Source: an uncultured Eubacteriales bacterium
GTDB taxonomy: Bacteria; Bacillota; Clostridia; Oscillospirales; CAG-272
Assembly (NCBI GenBank): GCA_934474225.1
Contig: CAKSLU010000013.1
Coordinates: 1-39,551 of the forward strand
Direction: 5' to 3'
DNA: 39,551 nt
The notes beneath the pieces are model-generated. The model searched no databases and had not been told where the DNA came from. It saw only the letters and a list, made by a program, of their open reading frames with translations. Below are positions 7,370 through 16,223 of the stretch, piece by piece. Position numbers and translations under genes: made by a program. Position 1 is the stretch's first letter. Every line of letters starts with the position of its first letter.

Positions 7370-8164
7370 CTAAAACAGTTTCAGCACGCAAAGTGCCAGC
7401 GCCGCCGCGGCGTACAGCCACAGCGTGCCGTCGAGCGTGCGCACAAATCCGCCCGCGCGCGGCGCGGCGAGCAGCGCTTTTGCATCGGCGAAGAGCGGCT
7501 TTTGCCGCAAGACGGCGATGCAGGCGCAAAACAGCAGGGCAAGCAGCGCCGCAGCGCCGTATGCCGCCGCATCGGGCAGCCGGGACAGCGCCAGCGACGC
7601 AAGGTTGTTCAAAAAATGAAACAGCATCCCGACATACAGGTTGCCGCCGAGGTACACGAGCGCCGAGAGCACGACGCCGGCGAAAAACGCATACGGCAGC
7701 CTTGCAAAATCCGTGTGCATCAGGGCAAACAGCGCGGCGCACAGCCACACGCCACCCCCGTGTGCATCGTGCAAAAGCCCGAGCACGCGCCCGCGCAGGA
7801 GCAGCTCCTCAAAGAAGGCGGGCACAAGGCAGGAAAAGACGAGCGCGGCGAGGAAATTGCCCTGCCCGGCGGCCGCCGCCTGCCCTGCGCCGCCAAAGCG
7901 CAAAACGAGGCTCGTGGCAAACGAGAGCAGCGCGCTCCCCGACACGAGCAGCCCGAGCGCACAGGCATATTCAATCTTGGAATACCGCAGTTTTTCTGCG
8001 GGGACGCCGCAGAGCGGCGCTTCCCGCCCGCAAAACAGCGCGGCGGCGAGGCAGCCGAGTGCGCTGAACACGCCCGCCGCCGTCGGCAGGCAGAGCGTGC
8101 CGACGAGATAAACCGCAAGCCAGGTGAGCATGACCCGCCCTGCGGGTCGACCGAATGATTTCAT
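7370..8164 (-). CDS. CPBP-family intramembrane protease (CAAX protease-like)
   Basis: This 264-residue polytopic membrane protein has the three CPBP motifs inside membrane segments: EELLLRG with the Glu pair at 119-120 and Arg124, then ALFALMH, then HFLNN. These supply the catalytic glutamates and metal-binding histidines of the Rce1-like Abi2 fold. About seven hydrophobic segments are visible. In bacteria such proteins process membrane substrates or act in bacteriocin self-immunity; nothing nearby points to a bacteriocin, so the substrate is unknown. It is rich in Ala, Leu and Cys. It is the first gene of a pair with tadA. No clear ribosome site is visible before the chosen start; the DNA upstream is the repeat-like stretch 8165-8414. 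Confidence 0.82.
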   Translation of the reverse strand: MKSFGRPAGRVMLTWLAVYLVGTLCLPTAAGVFSALGCLAAALFCGREAPLCGVPAEKLRYSKIEYACALGLLVSGSALLSFATSLVLRFGGAGQAAAAGQGNFLAALVFSCLVPAFFEELLLRGRVLGLLHDAHGGGVWLCAALFALMHTDFARLPYAFFAGVVLSALVYLGGNLYVGMLFHFLNNLASLALSRLPDAAAYGAAALLALLFCACIAVLRQKPLFADAKALLAAPRAGGFVRTLDGTLWLYAAAALALCVLKLF

Positions 8165-8414
8165 AAGTTAGAATAGGAAAGAACTGCGGGGAACCTTTTC
8201 AGGAAAGGTTCCCCACACCCCTCCAAACCTTTTTGAAAATAAAAGAGAAAGTGCGGTGAGTGGGGCGATTTCCGAAGCCCACCGCAGGAGCCCTCGGGCG
8301 CACGAAAATTTCGCAGGGCGAGGCGCACCGCAGGCGTCGGACGATGGCGACCTTACGGTCGTCGAGTTCGGCGGCGAGGAGAAACGAAGTATCGTGGAAT
8401 TTCCGAAGCCCGGA
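8165..8414. repeat. Repeat-like non-coding stretch with hairpin and 13-base direct repeats
   Basis: No convincing gene lies here. An 11-base perfect stem GGGGAACCTTT / AAAGGTTCCCC (8188-8198, 8204-8214) starts the stretch. ATTTCCGAAGCCC occurs twice, at 8268-8280 and 8399-8411, bracketing about 118 bases that contain CGACC-TTAC-GGTCG. From memory, similar sequence recurs in Oscillospirales genomes next to unrelated genes, so I read it as a dispersed element; within this window it is single copy. Confidence 0.5.
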
Positions 8415-8450
8415 TGAAAAAAGGAGTTGCCGGGGCAACTCCCTTTTTTC
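8415..8450 (-). terminator. Rho-independent terminator of the sugar ABC ATPase gene
   Basis: GGAGTTGCC / GGCAACTCC (8423-8431, 8434-8442) forms a perfect stem flanked by an A-run on the left and T-run on the right, so it gives a U-tract on either strand. It sits 13 bases past the stop of the ATPase gene. Confidence 0.88.
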
Positions 8451-8462
8451 ATATAACCAAAC

Positions 8463-9575
8463 TCAGTGCAGGATTGCGCGCTCGGTATCCTTATCAAACA
8501 GATGGATTCTCGAAACATCCAGCGCAACCTTGATGGTGTCGCCCGCTCTCGCCTGGCTGCGGGAAGAAACGCGTGCGATCATTCTCTGCTCGCCGGTGAC
8601 GATGTAGAGATAGATTTCCGCGCCCATCAACTCGGTGACCTCGACATTGACATCAATGACGCTGTCGGACAGGCTGGACAGGTACATCGGCTCATCGTGG
8701 ACGCACTCGGGGCGCAGACCTGCGATGACTTCCTTGCCGATATAGTCATTGATAGCCGGGTTTGCGGCCTTCTCGGCAGGCAGCTTGATGCTGTTGCCGC
8801 TGAAGTTGAAGTACACATCCTCGCCCTTCTTCTCAAGCGTGCCGTTGATGAAGTTCATCTGAGGCGTGCCGATGAAGCCAGCGACGAAGACATTGCAGGG
8901 GCTGTCATACAGATTTTGAGGCGTATCAACCTGCTGGATGATACCGTCCTTCATAACGACGATGCGCGATGCCATCGTCATAGCCTCGACCTGGTCATGC
9001 GTAACATAAATGAAGGTCGTGCCGACTTTCTTGTGAATCTTGGTCAGCTCGGTTCTCATCTGCGCGCGGAGCTTTGCGTCGAGGTTCGACAGAGGCTCGT
9101 CGAGCAGGAAGACCTTCGGATAACGGACGATTGCACGGCCGAGTGCAACACGCTGCTTCTGACCGCCGGACAGAGCCTTCGGCTTTCTGTCGAGCAGGTG
9201 CGCGATGTCCAGGATGCGAGCCGCTTCCTCAACTCTGCGCTTGATCTCTTCCTTCGGCGTCTTGCGGAGCTTCAGACCGAACGCCATGTTCTCAAACACG
9301 GTCATGTGCGGATACAGTGCATAGTTCTGGAACACCATCGCGATGTCTCTGTCCTTCGGTGCGACATCGTTGACGAGGCGGTCGTCGATGAAGAGTTCGC
9401 CCTCGGTGATCTCCTCAAGGCCTGCGATCATACGAAGCGTGGTGGACTTACCGCATCCGGAAGGTCCGACGAAAATCAGGAATTCCTTATCCTTGATTTC
9501 GAGGTTGAAGTCCGAAACGGCGGTGACGCCGCCGGGGTACTTCTTGTAAATATGTCTCAGTGAAAGACTTGCCAT
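8463..9575 (-). CDS. msmX: Sugar ABC transporter ATP-binding protein, MsmX/UgpC type
   Basis: This 370-residue ATPase has Walker A GPSGCGKST at 37-45, the ABC signature LSGGQKQRVALGRA near 135-150, Walker B VFLLDEPLSNLDAKLR and the H-loop YVTHDQVEAM. A C-terminal regulatory OB/TOBE region (about 240-370) is typical of CUT1-family importers of oligosaccharides and glycerol phosphate. It is encoded alone, with its own extended -10 promoter and terminator and no permease or binding protein beside it. This matches MsmX-type shared ATPases that power several sugar importers; the binding protein at 37651-39147 could be one client, though no permease is in the window. GGAGGA lies upstream of the ATG at 9573-9575. 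The symbol is by analogy; UgpC or MalK are sequence-equivalent names. Confidence 0.93.
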   Translation of the reverse strand: MASLSLRHIYKKYPGGVTAVSDFNLEIKDKEFLIFVGPSGCGKSTTLRMIAGLEEITEGELFIDDRLVNDVAPKDRDIAMVFQNYALYPHMTVFENMAFGLKLRKTPKEEIKRRVEEAARILDIAHLLDRKPKALSGGQKQRVALGRAIVRYPKVFLLDEPLSNLDAKLRAQMRTELTKIHKKVGTTFIYVTHDQVEAMTMASRIVVMKDGIIQQVDTPQNLYDSPCNVFVAGFIGTPQMNFINGTLEKKGEDVYFNFSGNSIKLPAEKAANPAINDYIGKEVIAGLRPECVHDEPMYLSSLSDSVIDVNVEVTELMGAEIYLYIVTGEQRMIARVSSRSQARAGDTIKVALDVSRIHLFDKDTERAILH

Positions 9576-9625
9576 ATTTGTGTGTCCTCCGTTATCCTGC
9601 CGCGGCAGGGATTTTTATCGTGTTT

Positions 9626-9634
9626 ATTATACCA
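9626..9634 (-). promoter_or_regulatory. Extended -10 promoter for the sugar ABC ATPase gene
   Basis: On the minus strand TGG precedes a perfect TATAAT (9626-9631), about 50 bases upstream of the start codon. No recognisable -35 was found. The rest of 9590-9767, up to the tex stop codon, shows nothing else I can assign. Confidence 0.6.
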
Positions 9635-9767
9635 AAAACTGCGCCCCGCGCATAGTGGTGGATTATCCAAACTTTCAAATTCGCCTTTGTGTACTCTGCA
9701 CAATCCGTCTTCACACAGCGTTCACGAAACGGCGCATTCTCGTCGATAATTCTAATTTATTAGAAAA

Positions 9768-11927
9768 TCAGCTTTTCGCCGTCTTCATCGTGAGGGCGAT
9801 GCGCTTTTTCACCGCATCGACGCTCTTGATGCGGACATGCACGACGTCGCCGACCGACAGCACCTCGCTCGGATGCTTGATATAGCGGTCCGCGATTTCG
9901 GAAATGTGCAAAAGCCCGTCCTGGTGCACGCCGATGTCCACAAACGCGCCGAAGTCCACGACATTGCGCACCGTGCCCGTCAGCTCCATGCCCTCTTTGA
10001 GATCTTCAAACTGCATGACATCGGCGCGCAGCACCGGCTTTGGCAGGTTCTCGCGGATGTCGCGCCCGGGCTTTTCCAGTTCGGCACAGATGTCCGTGAG
10101 TGTCGGCACGCCGATGTGCAGCCGCTCGGCAACCTTGTCCGCGCCCGCGCGGGCGAGCTTTGCCGAGAGGTCGCCGAGGCGGCGGGCGCGCACATCGTCC
10201 TCGGTGTAGTCAAACATGGCGAGCAGCCCGCGCGCGGCGGCATAGGACTCGGGGTGCACGCCGGTGTTGTCGAGAATCTCTTCCCCGCCGCTGACGCGCA
10301 AGAATCCCGCGCACTGCTCAAACACGCGGTCGCCGAGGCGGGAAACCTGTTTCAGCTCCTCGCGGCTGCGGAACGCGCCGTGCGCCTCGCGGTATTTGAC
10401 GATATTCTTCGCGCAGGCGGCGGAAATGCCCGCGACATAGGACAGCAGCGCAAAGGATGCCGTGTTCAGCTCCACGCCGACGCTGTTGACGCAGTCCTCG
10501 ACGACGCCGCCGAGCGCCGCGTCCAGCTTCTGCGGCTTCATGTCGTGCTGGTACTGCCCGACACCGATGGCGCGCGGCTCGATTTTGACAAGCTCCGCCA
10601 GCGGGTCGATCAGGCGGCGCGCAATCGAGACGGCGCTGCGCTCGGTGACGTCGAAATCCGGGAATTCCTCCGCCCCCAGCTCGGACGCCGAGTAGACCGA
10701 CGCGCCCGCCTCGCTCACAATGACATATTTTACATCATTGGACAGCGTTTTAATCGTGTCGGCGATAAATTGTTCGCTTTCGCGGGACGCCGTGCCGTTG
10801 CCGATGGCGACAACGCCGACATTGTGGCGGCGGATGAGGTCGCAGACCTTTTTGCGGCTCTCGGCGATTTTCTCATGCGGCTTGGTCGGGTAAATGACCG
10901 CCGTCTCGAGCACCTTGCCGGTGGGATCGACCACCGCCAGCTTGCAGCCGGTGCGGTAGCCGGGGTCGTAGCCCATGACCGTCATGCCGCCGACCGGCGG
11001 CTGCATCAGGAGGCCGCGCAGATTCTGCGCGAACACGCCGACGGCGCCGTCCGACGCGGCGTCAAACAGATCGGCGCGGATTTCGCGCTCGATGGCGGGC
11101 GCGAGCAGCCGCTTGTAGGCGTCCTTGATCGTCTCGCGCAAAAGCGGCGCGGCCTCGCTCTCACGGCAGGTGATGACCGCGCGCTCGAGATAGGCATAGA
11201 CCGTCTCCTCCGGCACGCGCACCGCCACGCGCAGAAAGCCCTCGCGCTCGCCGCGGGCAATCGCCAGATAGCGGTGCGGGCGCACGCGGGTGAGCGGCTC
11301 GGCGTAGTCGTAGTACTGCGCGTAGACCGAGTCCTCCTCCTTTGCCGCGCTGCTCGTCAGTTCGCCGAGGCGCATGCTGCCCTCGCGGATGGTCTTCCGA
11401 TAGACCGCATTCTGCGCAATCTCCTCGGCGATGATGTCGCACGCGCCCGCCAGCGCGGCGTCGGCGTCCGGCACATTCTTTTCGGGGTCAACGAAGTCCG
11501 CCGCATAGGCGGCAAGCGGCTTGTCGTACTGCTTCTCGCAGGCAAAAATCAGCAGCGCCAACGGTTCCAGCCCCCGCTCCCGCGCGACCGACGCGCGGGT
11601 CTTGCGCTTTTGCTTGTAGGGGAGGTACACATCCTCCAGCTCGTTCAGCGTCTTTGCCGCGTCGAGCGCCGTGCTGACGGCATCGGTCAGCTTGCCCTGC
11701 GCGTCGATGGCGGCGCGAATCTCCTCGCGGCGCGCCTCAAAACGGCGCAGATAGTCCAGCCGCTCGACCAGCGTGCGCAGCTGCACATCGTCAAGGCTGC
11801 CGGTCGCCTCCTTGCGGTAGCGCGCGATGAAGGGCACGGTGTTGCCGTCGTCGTACAGTTCGACCGCCTTTTCCACCTGCCAGCGCTTGATGCCAAGCTC
11901 GTCGGTCAGAATTTGCAGAATATCCAT
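9768..11927 (-). CDS. tex: Tex-family RNA-binding transcription accessory protein
   Basis: This 719-residue protein has the full Tex architecture: an N-terminal helical domain (FIARYRKEATGSLDDVQLR), a YqgF/RNase H-like domain starting VMGYDPGYRTGCKLAVVD, helix-hairpin-helix repeats (LLSYVAGISAACAKNIVKYR), and a C-terminal S1 domain (GTVRNVVDFGAFVDIGVHQDGLLHIS) from about residue 640. Tex binds structured nucleic acid and is the bacterial relative of eukaryotic Spt6; it affects transcription and stress tolerance. I chose ATG 11925-11927 because the preceding pseudouridine synthase gene stops at 11929, only one base away, giving translational coupling with GAGGAA about a dozen bases upstream. 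A longer start (TTG at 11948) would overlap that gene. Length matches the family. Confidence 0.94.
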   Translation of the reverse strand: MDILQILTDELGIKRWQVEKAVELYDDGNTVPFIARYRKEATGSLDDVQLRTLVERLDYLRRFEARREEIRAAIDAQGKLTDAVSTALDAAKTLNELEDVYLPYKQKRKTRASVARERGLEPLALLIFACEKQYDKPLAAYAADFVDPEKNVPDADAALAGACDIIAEEIAQNAVYRKTIREGSMRLGELTSSAAKEEDSVYAQYYDYAEPLTRVRPHRYLAIARGEREGFLRVAVRVPEETVYAYLERAVITCRESEAAPLLRETIKDAYKRLLAPAIEREIRADLFDAASDGAVGVFAQNLRGLLMQPPVGGMTVMGYDPGYRTGCKLAVVDPTGKVLETAVIYPTKPHEKIAESRKKVCDLIRRHNVGVVAIGNGTASRESEQFIADTIKTLSNDVKYVIVSEAGASVYSASELGAEEFPDFDVTERSAVSIARRLIDPLAELVKIEPRAIGVGQYQHDMKPQKLDAALGGVVEDCVNSVGVELNTASFALLSYVAGISAACAKNIVKYREAHGAFRSREELKQVSRLGDRVFEQCAGFLRVSGGEEILDNTGVHPESYAAARGLLAMFDYTEDDVRARRLGDLSAKLARAGADKVAERLHIGVPTLTDICAELEKPGRDIRENLPKPVLRADVMQFEDLKEGMELTGTVRNVVDFGAFVDIGVHQDGLLHISEIADRYIKHPSEVLSVGDVVHVRIKSVDAVKKRIALTMKTAKS

Positions 11928-11928
11928 G

Positions 11929-12630
11929 TCAGTTTCCCATTTCCTCAAGTGTTTTGATTTCTTCGTCGGTCAGCATCCGCCACTCGCCGCGGTTGACGCC
12001 ATCCAGCGTCAGGTTGGCAAAACGGATGCGCTCGAGATACAGAATGCGGTTGTCCACCACGTTCCACATCAGTTTGATTTGGTGATACTTGCCCTCGGAG
12101 AGGGTGATTTCGCCCGCGGTCTCGCCGTCCATGCGCACTTTGCAGGGCTTTGTCACATAGCCGCCGATGTCCACGCCGGCTTCAAGCCTTGCCACGGTTT
12201 CCGCCGTGAGCGGATGCGCGCACTCGAAACGGTAGACCTTCTCGACATGCCGCTTCGGCGAGAGCAATGCATGTGCCAGCGGCCCGTTGTTGGTCAGCAG
12301 CACAAGCCCGAGCGTGTTCTTGTCGAGGCGACCGCAGGGGAACAGCTCAAACTTGCGCACCTCGGGCGGGAGCAGATCCAGCACGGTGCGCTCGTGCGCG
12401 TCCTCGGTGGCGCTGACCACGCCGTCCGGCTTGTTTAAGAGCACATAAGTATAGCGGCGGTATACCACGCGCGCCCCGCAATAGATGACCTCGCTTTTCT
12501 CGGGGTCAACCTGCGTGTCCGCCCGCTTCACCGCCGCGCCGTCGAGCAAAACCTGCCCGCGGCGGATTGCCGCGCCGCTCTCGCGGCGCGTGGCAACCTT
12601 GCATTCGGATAAAAACTTGTCGATTCTCAT
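11929..12630 (-). CDS. RsuA/RluB-family rRNA pseudouridine synthase
   Basis: This 233-residue enzyme has an N-terminal S4 RNA-binding domain (MRIDKFLSECKVATRRES to about 60) and a pseudouridine synthase core with LLNKPDG, the catalytic motif FPCGRLDKNTLGL with Asp103, and a late GKYHQIKLM block. The small size and short linker suggest the RsuA branch, which modifies 16S rRNA (U516 in E. coli), rather than RluB on 23S; I would not decide without an alignment. Asn replaces the usual Asp in the GRLDxxT motif at a non-catalytic position. AAGGATAG precedes the ATG. It is coupled to tex, with which it appears to form the end of a long minus-strand transcription unit. Confidence 0.9.
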   Translation of the reverse strand: MRIDKFLSECKVATRRESGAAIRRGQVLLDGAAVKRADTQVDPEKSEVIYCGARVVYRRYTYVLLNKPDGVVSATEDAHERTVLDLLPPEVRKFELFPCGRLDKNTLGLVLLTNNGPLAHALLSPKRHVEKVYRFECAHPLTAETVARLEAGVDIGGYVTKPCKVRMDGETAGEITLSEGKYHQIKLMWNVVDNRILYLERIRFANLTLDGVNRGEWRMLTDEEIKTLEEMGN

Positions 12631-12652
12631 AAACTATCCTTGATTTGAAATG

Positions 12653-12757
12653 TCACGCAAAAAATACGCCGCCGAAGCAAACCGCAAATGCCACGCCCAG
12701 CAGAATGCAGGCGCACAGTCCCACGGCAAAACCGCATAAAAACAATTTTTTGTCCAT
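12653..12757 (-). CDS. Possible 34-residue single-pass membrane peptide
   Basis: A short frame encodes MDKK followed by a nearly continuous hydrophobic stretch of about 30 residues containing three Cys and several Gly (LFLCGFAVGLCACILLG and on). It lies in the 183-base gap between rarA and the pseudouridine synthase gene, in the same direction. The ribosome site is weak (GGAACGG directly upstream), and an in-frame extension upstream to 12841 would overlap rarA and looks unlikely. The composition is that of a real small membrane peptide, but a chance hydrophobic frame cannot be excluded. The gap shows nothing else. Confidence 0.3.
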   Translation of the reverse strand: MDKKLFLCGFAVGLCACILLGVAFAVCFGGVFFA

Positions 12758-12813
12758 GTCCGTTCCGGCAAGCGATGTTAGTATGCGCAGAAATGCATTG
12801 GAACAGCCGCGCG

Positions 12814-14043
12814 TTATTTTTCGCCCTTGATCTTGTCCCAATAGGCTTTTGCCGCCTGCTCGGTCTTATTCTCGCCGAAGACATAATACTGTCTGCCCGC
12901 AAGGTCGCTTGGCAGATACTGCTGCTTTACATAGTGGTTCGGGTAGTCGTGCGGGTACTTGTAGCCCTTGAAAAGCGGGGACTGCAAATGCAGCGGCACC
13001 TCCTGCCCATGCCCCGCCTTGAGGTCGCCGACGGCAGCGTGATACGCCGCATAGGCGCTGTTGGACTTGGGCGCGGTCGCCAGCGCGACCACCAGGTCGG
13101 CAAGCGGAATCACCGCCTCGGGCAGCCCCAGCTCCCGCGCGCTGTCCACGCACGCCTTAGCCAGGATGATGCCCTGCGGATAGGCAAGCCCGATGTCCTC
13201 CGCGGCGATGACCAGCAGGCGTCGGCACGCCGAGAGCAGGTCGCCGCCCTCGAGGATGCGCGCAAGGTAAAAGACCGCCGCGTCCGCATCCGAGCCGCGA
13301 ATCGACTTTTGCAGGCAGGAGAGCAAATCATAGTGCACATCGCCCGCGCGGTCGAAATTGCCGACGAACGCCGGGGTGAACTGCTCGGCATCCGCCCGTG
13401 TAATCTTGTCCTTCGCCACCGAATAGACATTTTCCAGCACGCCGAGCGCGCTGCGCACATCGCCGCCGCCCACGCCCGCAATGAAGTCGAGCGCGTCCTC
13501 GTCCGCCGCCGTCGTGCGTCCGCTGTCCGCGTTGAGCGCGTCCAGCCCGCGGCGCAGCGCGCGCTTAATCTCCGCGCGCGGCACGGGCTTGAATTCAAAC
13601 ACCGCGCACCGGGACAGAATCGCGTTGTAGATGCAGAAATAGGGGTTGTCCGTGGTCGAGGCAATCAGCGTCACACGCCCGTCCTCGATGTATTCGAGCA
13701 GCGACTGCTGCTGCTTGCGGTTGAAATACTGGATCTCGTCGAGATAGAGCAGCGTGCCCTTCGCGCCGAAGAGGTTCTGCGACTGGGAAACGACCTCCTT
13801 CACATCCGCCAGCGACGCAGTGGTCGCGTTCAATTTATAGAGCGCCATGCCCGACTGCTTTGCCACGATGTTTGCCGCCGTGGTCTTGCCCGTGCCGGGC
13901 GGGCCGAAGAAAATCATGTTGGTGACCCTGCCGCCCTCCAGCATTTTGCGGACGACGCCGTTTTTGCCGAAGAGGTGCGTCTGCCCGACCATGTCGTCGA
14001 GGCTCTCCGGGCGGAGCCTGTCCGCAAGCGGTCTGTTTTGCAT
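12814..14043 (-). CDS. rarA: Replication-associated recombination protein A (AAA ATPase)
   Basis: This 409-residue AAA+ ATPase has Walker A FFGPPGTGKTT at 47-55, Walker B LLYLDEIQYF, sensor 1 STTDNPYF, and the C-terminal tetramerisation region (GLAYPQGIILAKACVDSA) of RarA/MgsA. It is related to clamp-loader subunits and acts at stalled replication forks. Length is close to the usual 420-440. GGAAAGGAAG precedes the ATG at 14041-14043. It sits 22 bases downstream of recG, another fork-repair gene, and is presumably co-transcribed; together they make a plausible replication-restart pair. Confidence 0.94.
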   Translation of the reverse strand: MQNRPLADRLRPESLDDMVGQTHLFGKNGVVRKMLEGGRVTNMIFFGPPGTGKTTAANIVAKQSGMALYKLNATTASLADVKEVVSQSQNLFGAKGTLLYLDEIQYFNRKQQQSLLEYIEDGRVTLIASTTDNPYFCIYNAILSRCAVFEFKPVPRAEIKRALRRGLDALNADSGRTTAADEDALDFIAGVGGGDVRSALGVLENVYSVAKDKITRADAEQFTPAFVGNFDRAGDVHYDLLSCLQKSIRGSDADAAVFYLARILEGGDLLSACRRLLVIAAEDIGLAYPQGIILAKACVDSARELGLPEAVIPLADLVVALATAPKSNSAYAAYHAAVGDLKAGHGQEVPLHLQSPLFKGYKYPHDYPNHYVKQQYLPSDLAGRQYYVFGENKTEQAAKAYWDKIKGEK

Positions 14044-14065
14044 CGTTATCTTCCTTTCCTTTGCC

Positions 14066-16192
14066 TCAGTTCATCGTGTCGCCGCCATAGCGCAGCACGG
14101 CGTCCAGCCGTGCGCACAGCGGCGCAAGCCGCGCGTCCGCAAGTTGCGGGTCGGCGGCAAGCAGCGCCTCGGCGGCGTGCGCCGCGTTGGCAATGAGGTC
14201 TGCGTCGTTGCAGAGCGCCGCCATGCGGAAGTTGTGCCCCTCGCCGCTCTGCCGCGCGCCGTCCGTGCCGAGAAAGTCGCCGGGGCCGCGCATTTTGAGG
14301 TCCTCGTCCGCGATGACAAAGCCGTCGTTTGTCTTTGTCATGAGGCGCAGCCGCCGCACGGCGTTCTCGCCCTTTGCGTCCGAGACGAGCACGCAGTAGG
14401 ACTTGCGCGTGCCGCGCCCGACTCTGCCGCGCAGCTGGTGCAGCTGGGACAGACCGAAGCGCTCGGCATTCTCCACGATCATCAATGAGGCGTTCGGCAC
14501 GTTGATGCCGACCTCAATCACCGTGGTGGAGACCAGAATCTGAATTTCGCCCGCCGCAAAGCGGGTCATGATGTCGTTTTTCTCCGCGGGGCGGAGCTTG
14601 CCGTGCACGAGCGCCACCGTGTACTGCGGGAAGCGCGCGCGCAGCGTGTCGGCAACCTCCACGGCGCTGCGCAGCGGCGGCGTCTCCTCAAACGCGGTGT
14701 CAAACGCGCTGAGCGTGAGGCAGTCGTCCGCATCGTCGTCGGCGGGCTCGATAGCCGGGCAGACCACATAGACCTGTCCGCCGCTTGCAACCTGCTTTTC
14801 GATAAAGGTGTTCAGCCGCGTGCGATAGCCGCTGTCTACAAAGAAGGTGTCCACCTTCTGCCGCCCCGGCGGCATTTCGTCCAGGCGGGAAACGTCGAGG
14901 TCGCCCAGCAGCACCAGAGAGAGCGTGCGCGGAATGGGCGTCGCGCTCATGACGAGCATATGCGCGCGCGGGCAGGCGCGCAGCAGCTTTGCCCGCTGTG
15001 CAATGCCGAAGCGGTGCTGCTCGTCGCAGACGACGAGACCCGCGCGGGCGAAGGTCACATCGTCCTCAATCAGCGCGTGCGTGCCGATGACAAGGTCGCA
15101 TTGCCCCGCCGCGACCGCTGCTTTCACGCGCCGCTTTTCGGCAGCGCCGGTCGAGCCGGTCAGCTTTTCCACCGTATAGCCGAATTTGGCAAGCAGCGGC
15201 GCAATATCGGCAAAATGCTGTGCCGCGAGAATCTCGGTGGGCGCCATCAGCACCGCCTGACAGCCGTTCCTCAGCGCGACATAGATGGCGGCAAGCGCGC
15301 AGGCAGTCTTGCCGCTGCCGACATCGCCGACGAGGATGCGCGCCATGCGCGGCGCGTCGTTGCCCGTCCCGCGCGAAAGGTCGGCGCAGATTTCTCTCAC
15401 CGCGCGCATCTGCGCGCCGGTCAGGGCAAACGGCAGCGCGGAAAGCAGCGGCGAGGCATCGGTGTCCGCCATGCGCTGCGCGGTCTCGTGCGCCCCGCGC
15501 GCGCGGATGAGCCGCGCGGCAAGCGCGCTCTCGAGCATCTCGTCAAAGGCGAGGCGCCGCGCCGCGCGGTCGAGCGCCGCCGCATCGGGCGGCGTGTGAA
15601 TGTTTTCAATCGCGTATGGGTAGGTAGCAAGCGAATAGGCGCGGCGGATGTCCTCGGGGAGAAATTCGGCAAGCTCCGGCTTTGCCAGCCCGAGCGCCTG
15701 CGCGACGCACGCGCGCATCGTGTTGTTGTTCAGCCCCGCCGCCAGCGGATAGACCGCATAGAGCGCGGGGAGCGGATGGTCGGGCAGGATTTTTTCCGCC
15801 GTGGGCGAGGGGAGCGAATACTTCCCCTTCTTCTCGGTCAACCTGCCGAAAAAGCGGAAGGTCTCGCCGACATGAAAGCGGTCGGCGGCGTAGGGCTGGT
15901 TGAAATAGAGGATGTCGATCGTCCCGCTGTCGTCAAAGGCGCGGAACTTGGTCAACAGCATGCGCCCGCCGATGCGCGCCGTCTTCGGCGGCGTCGCCAC
16001 GGTGAGCACATAGGACTGCGCCAGCGTGAGGCTGCCGTCGCACAGCGGGGTGATCAGCCCGCGGTTTTCGTATCGGGACGGAAAATGCAAAAGGAGGTCG
16101 CCGACGGTGTGAATCGACAGCTTGGCAAACGCCTCTGCCTTCACCTTGCCGATGCCGGTGAGTTTGGTCACGGGCAAATCCAGTGCGGACAT
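14066..16192 (-). CDS. recG: ATP-dependent DNA helicase RecG
   Basis: This 708-residue protein has an N-terminal wedge/OB region (LTGIGKVKAEAFAKL, LLLHFPSRYENR), a helicase core with Walker A GDVGSGKT near 286-293, the DEQHRFG box, MSATPIPRTL, and motif VI QLRGRVGRG. The C-terminal block DEDLKMRGPGDFLGT is characteristic of RecG. The enzyme remodels stalled forks and branch-migrates Holliday junctions. Length is slightly above the common 680. AAAAGGAGGAAA lies before the ATG at 16190-16192. It follows the DHHW-like gene by 31 bases on the same strand; that pairing probably reflects shared transcription only. Confidence 0.96.
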   Translation of the reverse strand: MSALDLPVTKLTGIGKVKAEAFAKLSIHTVGDLLLHFPSRYENRGLITPLCDGSLTLAQSYVLTVATPPKTARIGGRMLLTKFRAFDDSGTIDILYFNQPYAADRFHVGETFRFFGRLTEKKGKYSLPSPTAEKILPDHPLPALYAVYPLAAGLNNNTMRACVAQALGLAKPELAEFLPEDIRRAYSLATYPYAIENIHTPPDAAALDRAARRLAFDEMLESALAARLIRARGAHETAQRMADTDASPLLSALPFALTGAQMRAVREICADLSRGTGNDAPRMARILVGDVGSGKTACALAAIYVALRNGCQAVLMAPTEILAAQHFADIAPLLAKFGYTVEKLTGSTGAAEKRRVKAAVAAGQCDLVIGTHALIEDDVTFARAGLVVCDEQHRFGIAQRAKLLRACPRAHMLVMSATPIPRTLSLVLLGDLDVSRLDEMPPGRQKVDTFFVDSGYRTRLNTFIEKQVASGGQVYVVCPAIEPADDDADDCLTLSAFDTAFEETPPLRSAVEVADTLRARFPQYTVALVHGKLRPAEKNDIMTRFAAGEIQILVSTTVIEVGINVPNASLMIVENAERFGLSQLHQLRGRVGRGTRKSYCVLVSDAKGENAVRRLRLMTKTNDGFVIADEDLKMRGPGDFLGTDGARQSGEGHNFRMAALCNDADLIANAAHAAEALLAADPQLADARLAPLCARLDAVLRYGGDTMN

Positions 16193-16223
16193 GTTTTTTC
16201 CTCCTTTTATCTATTATCTATCT

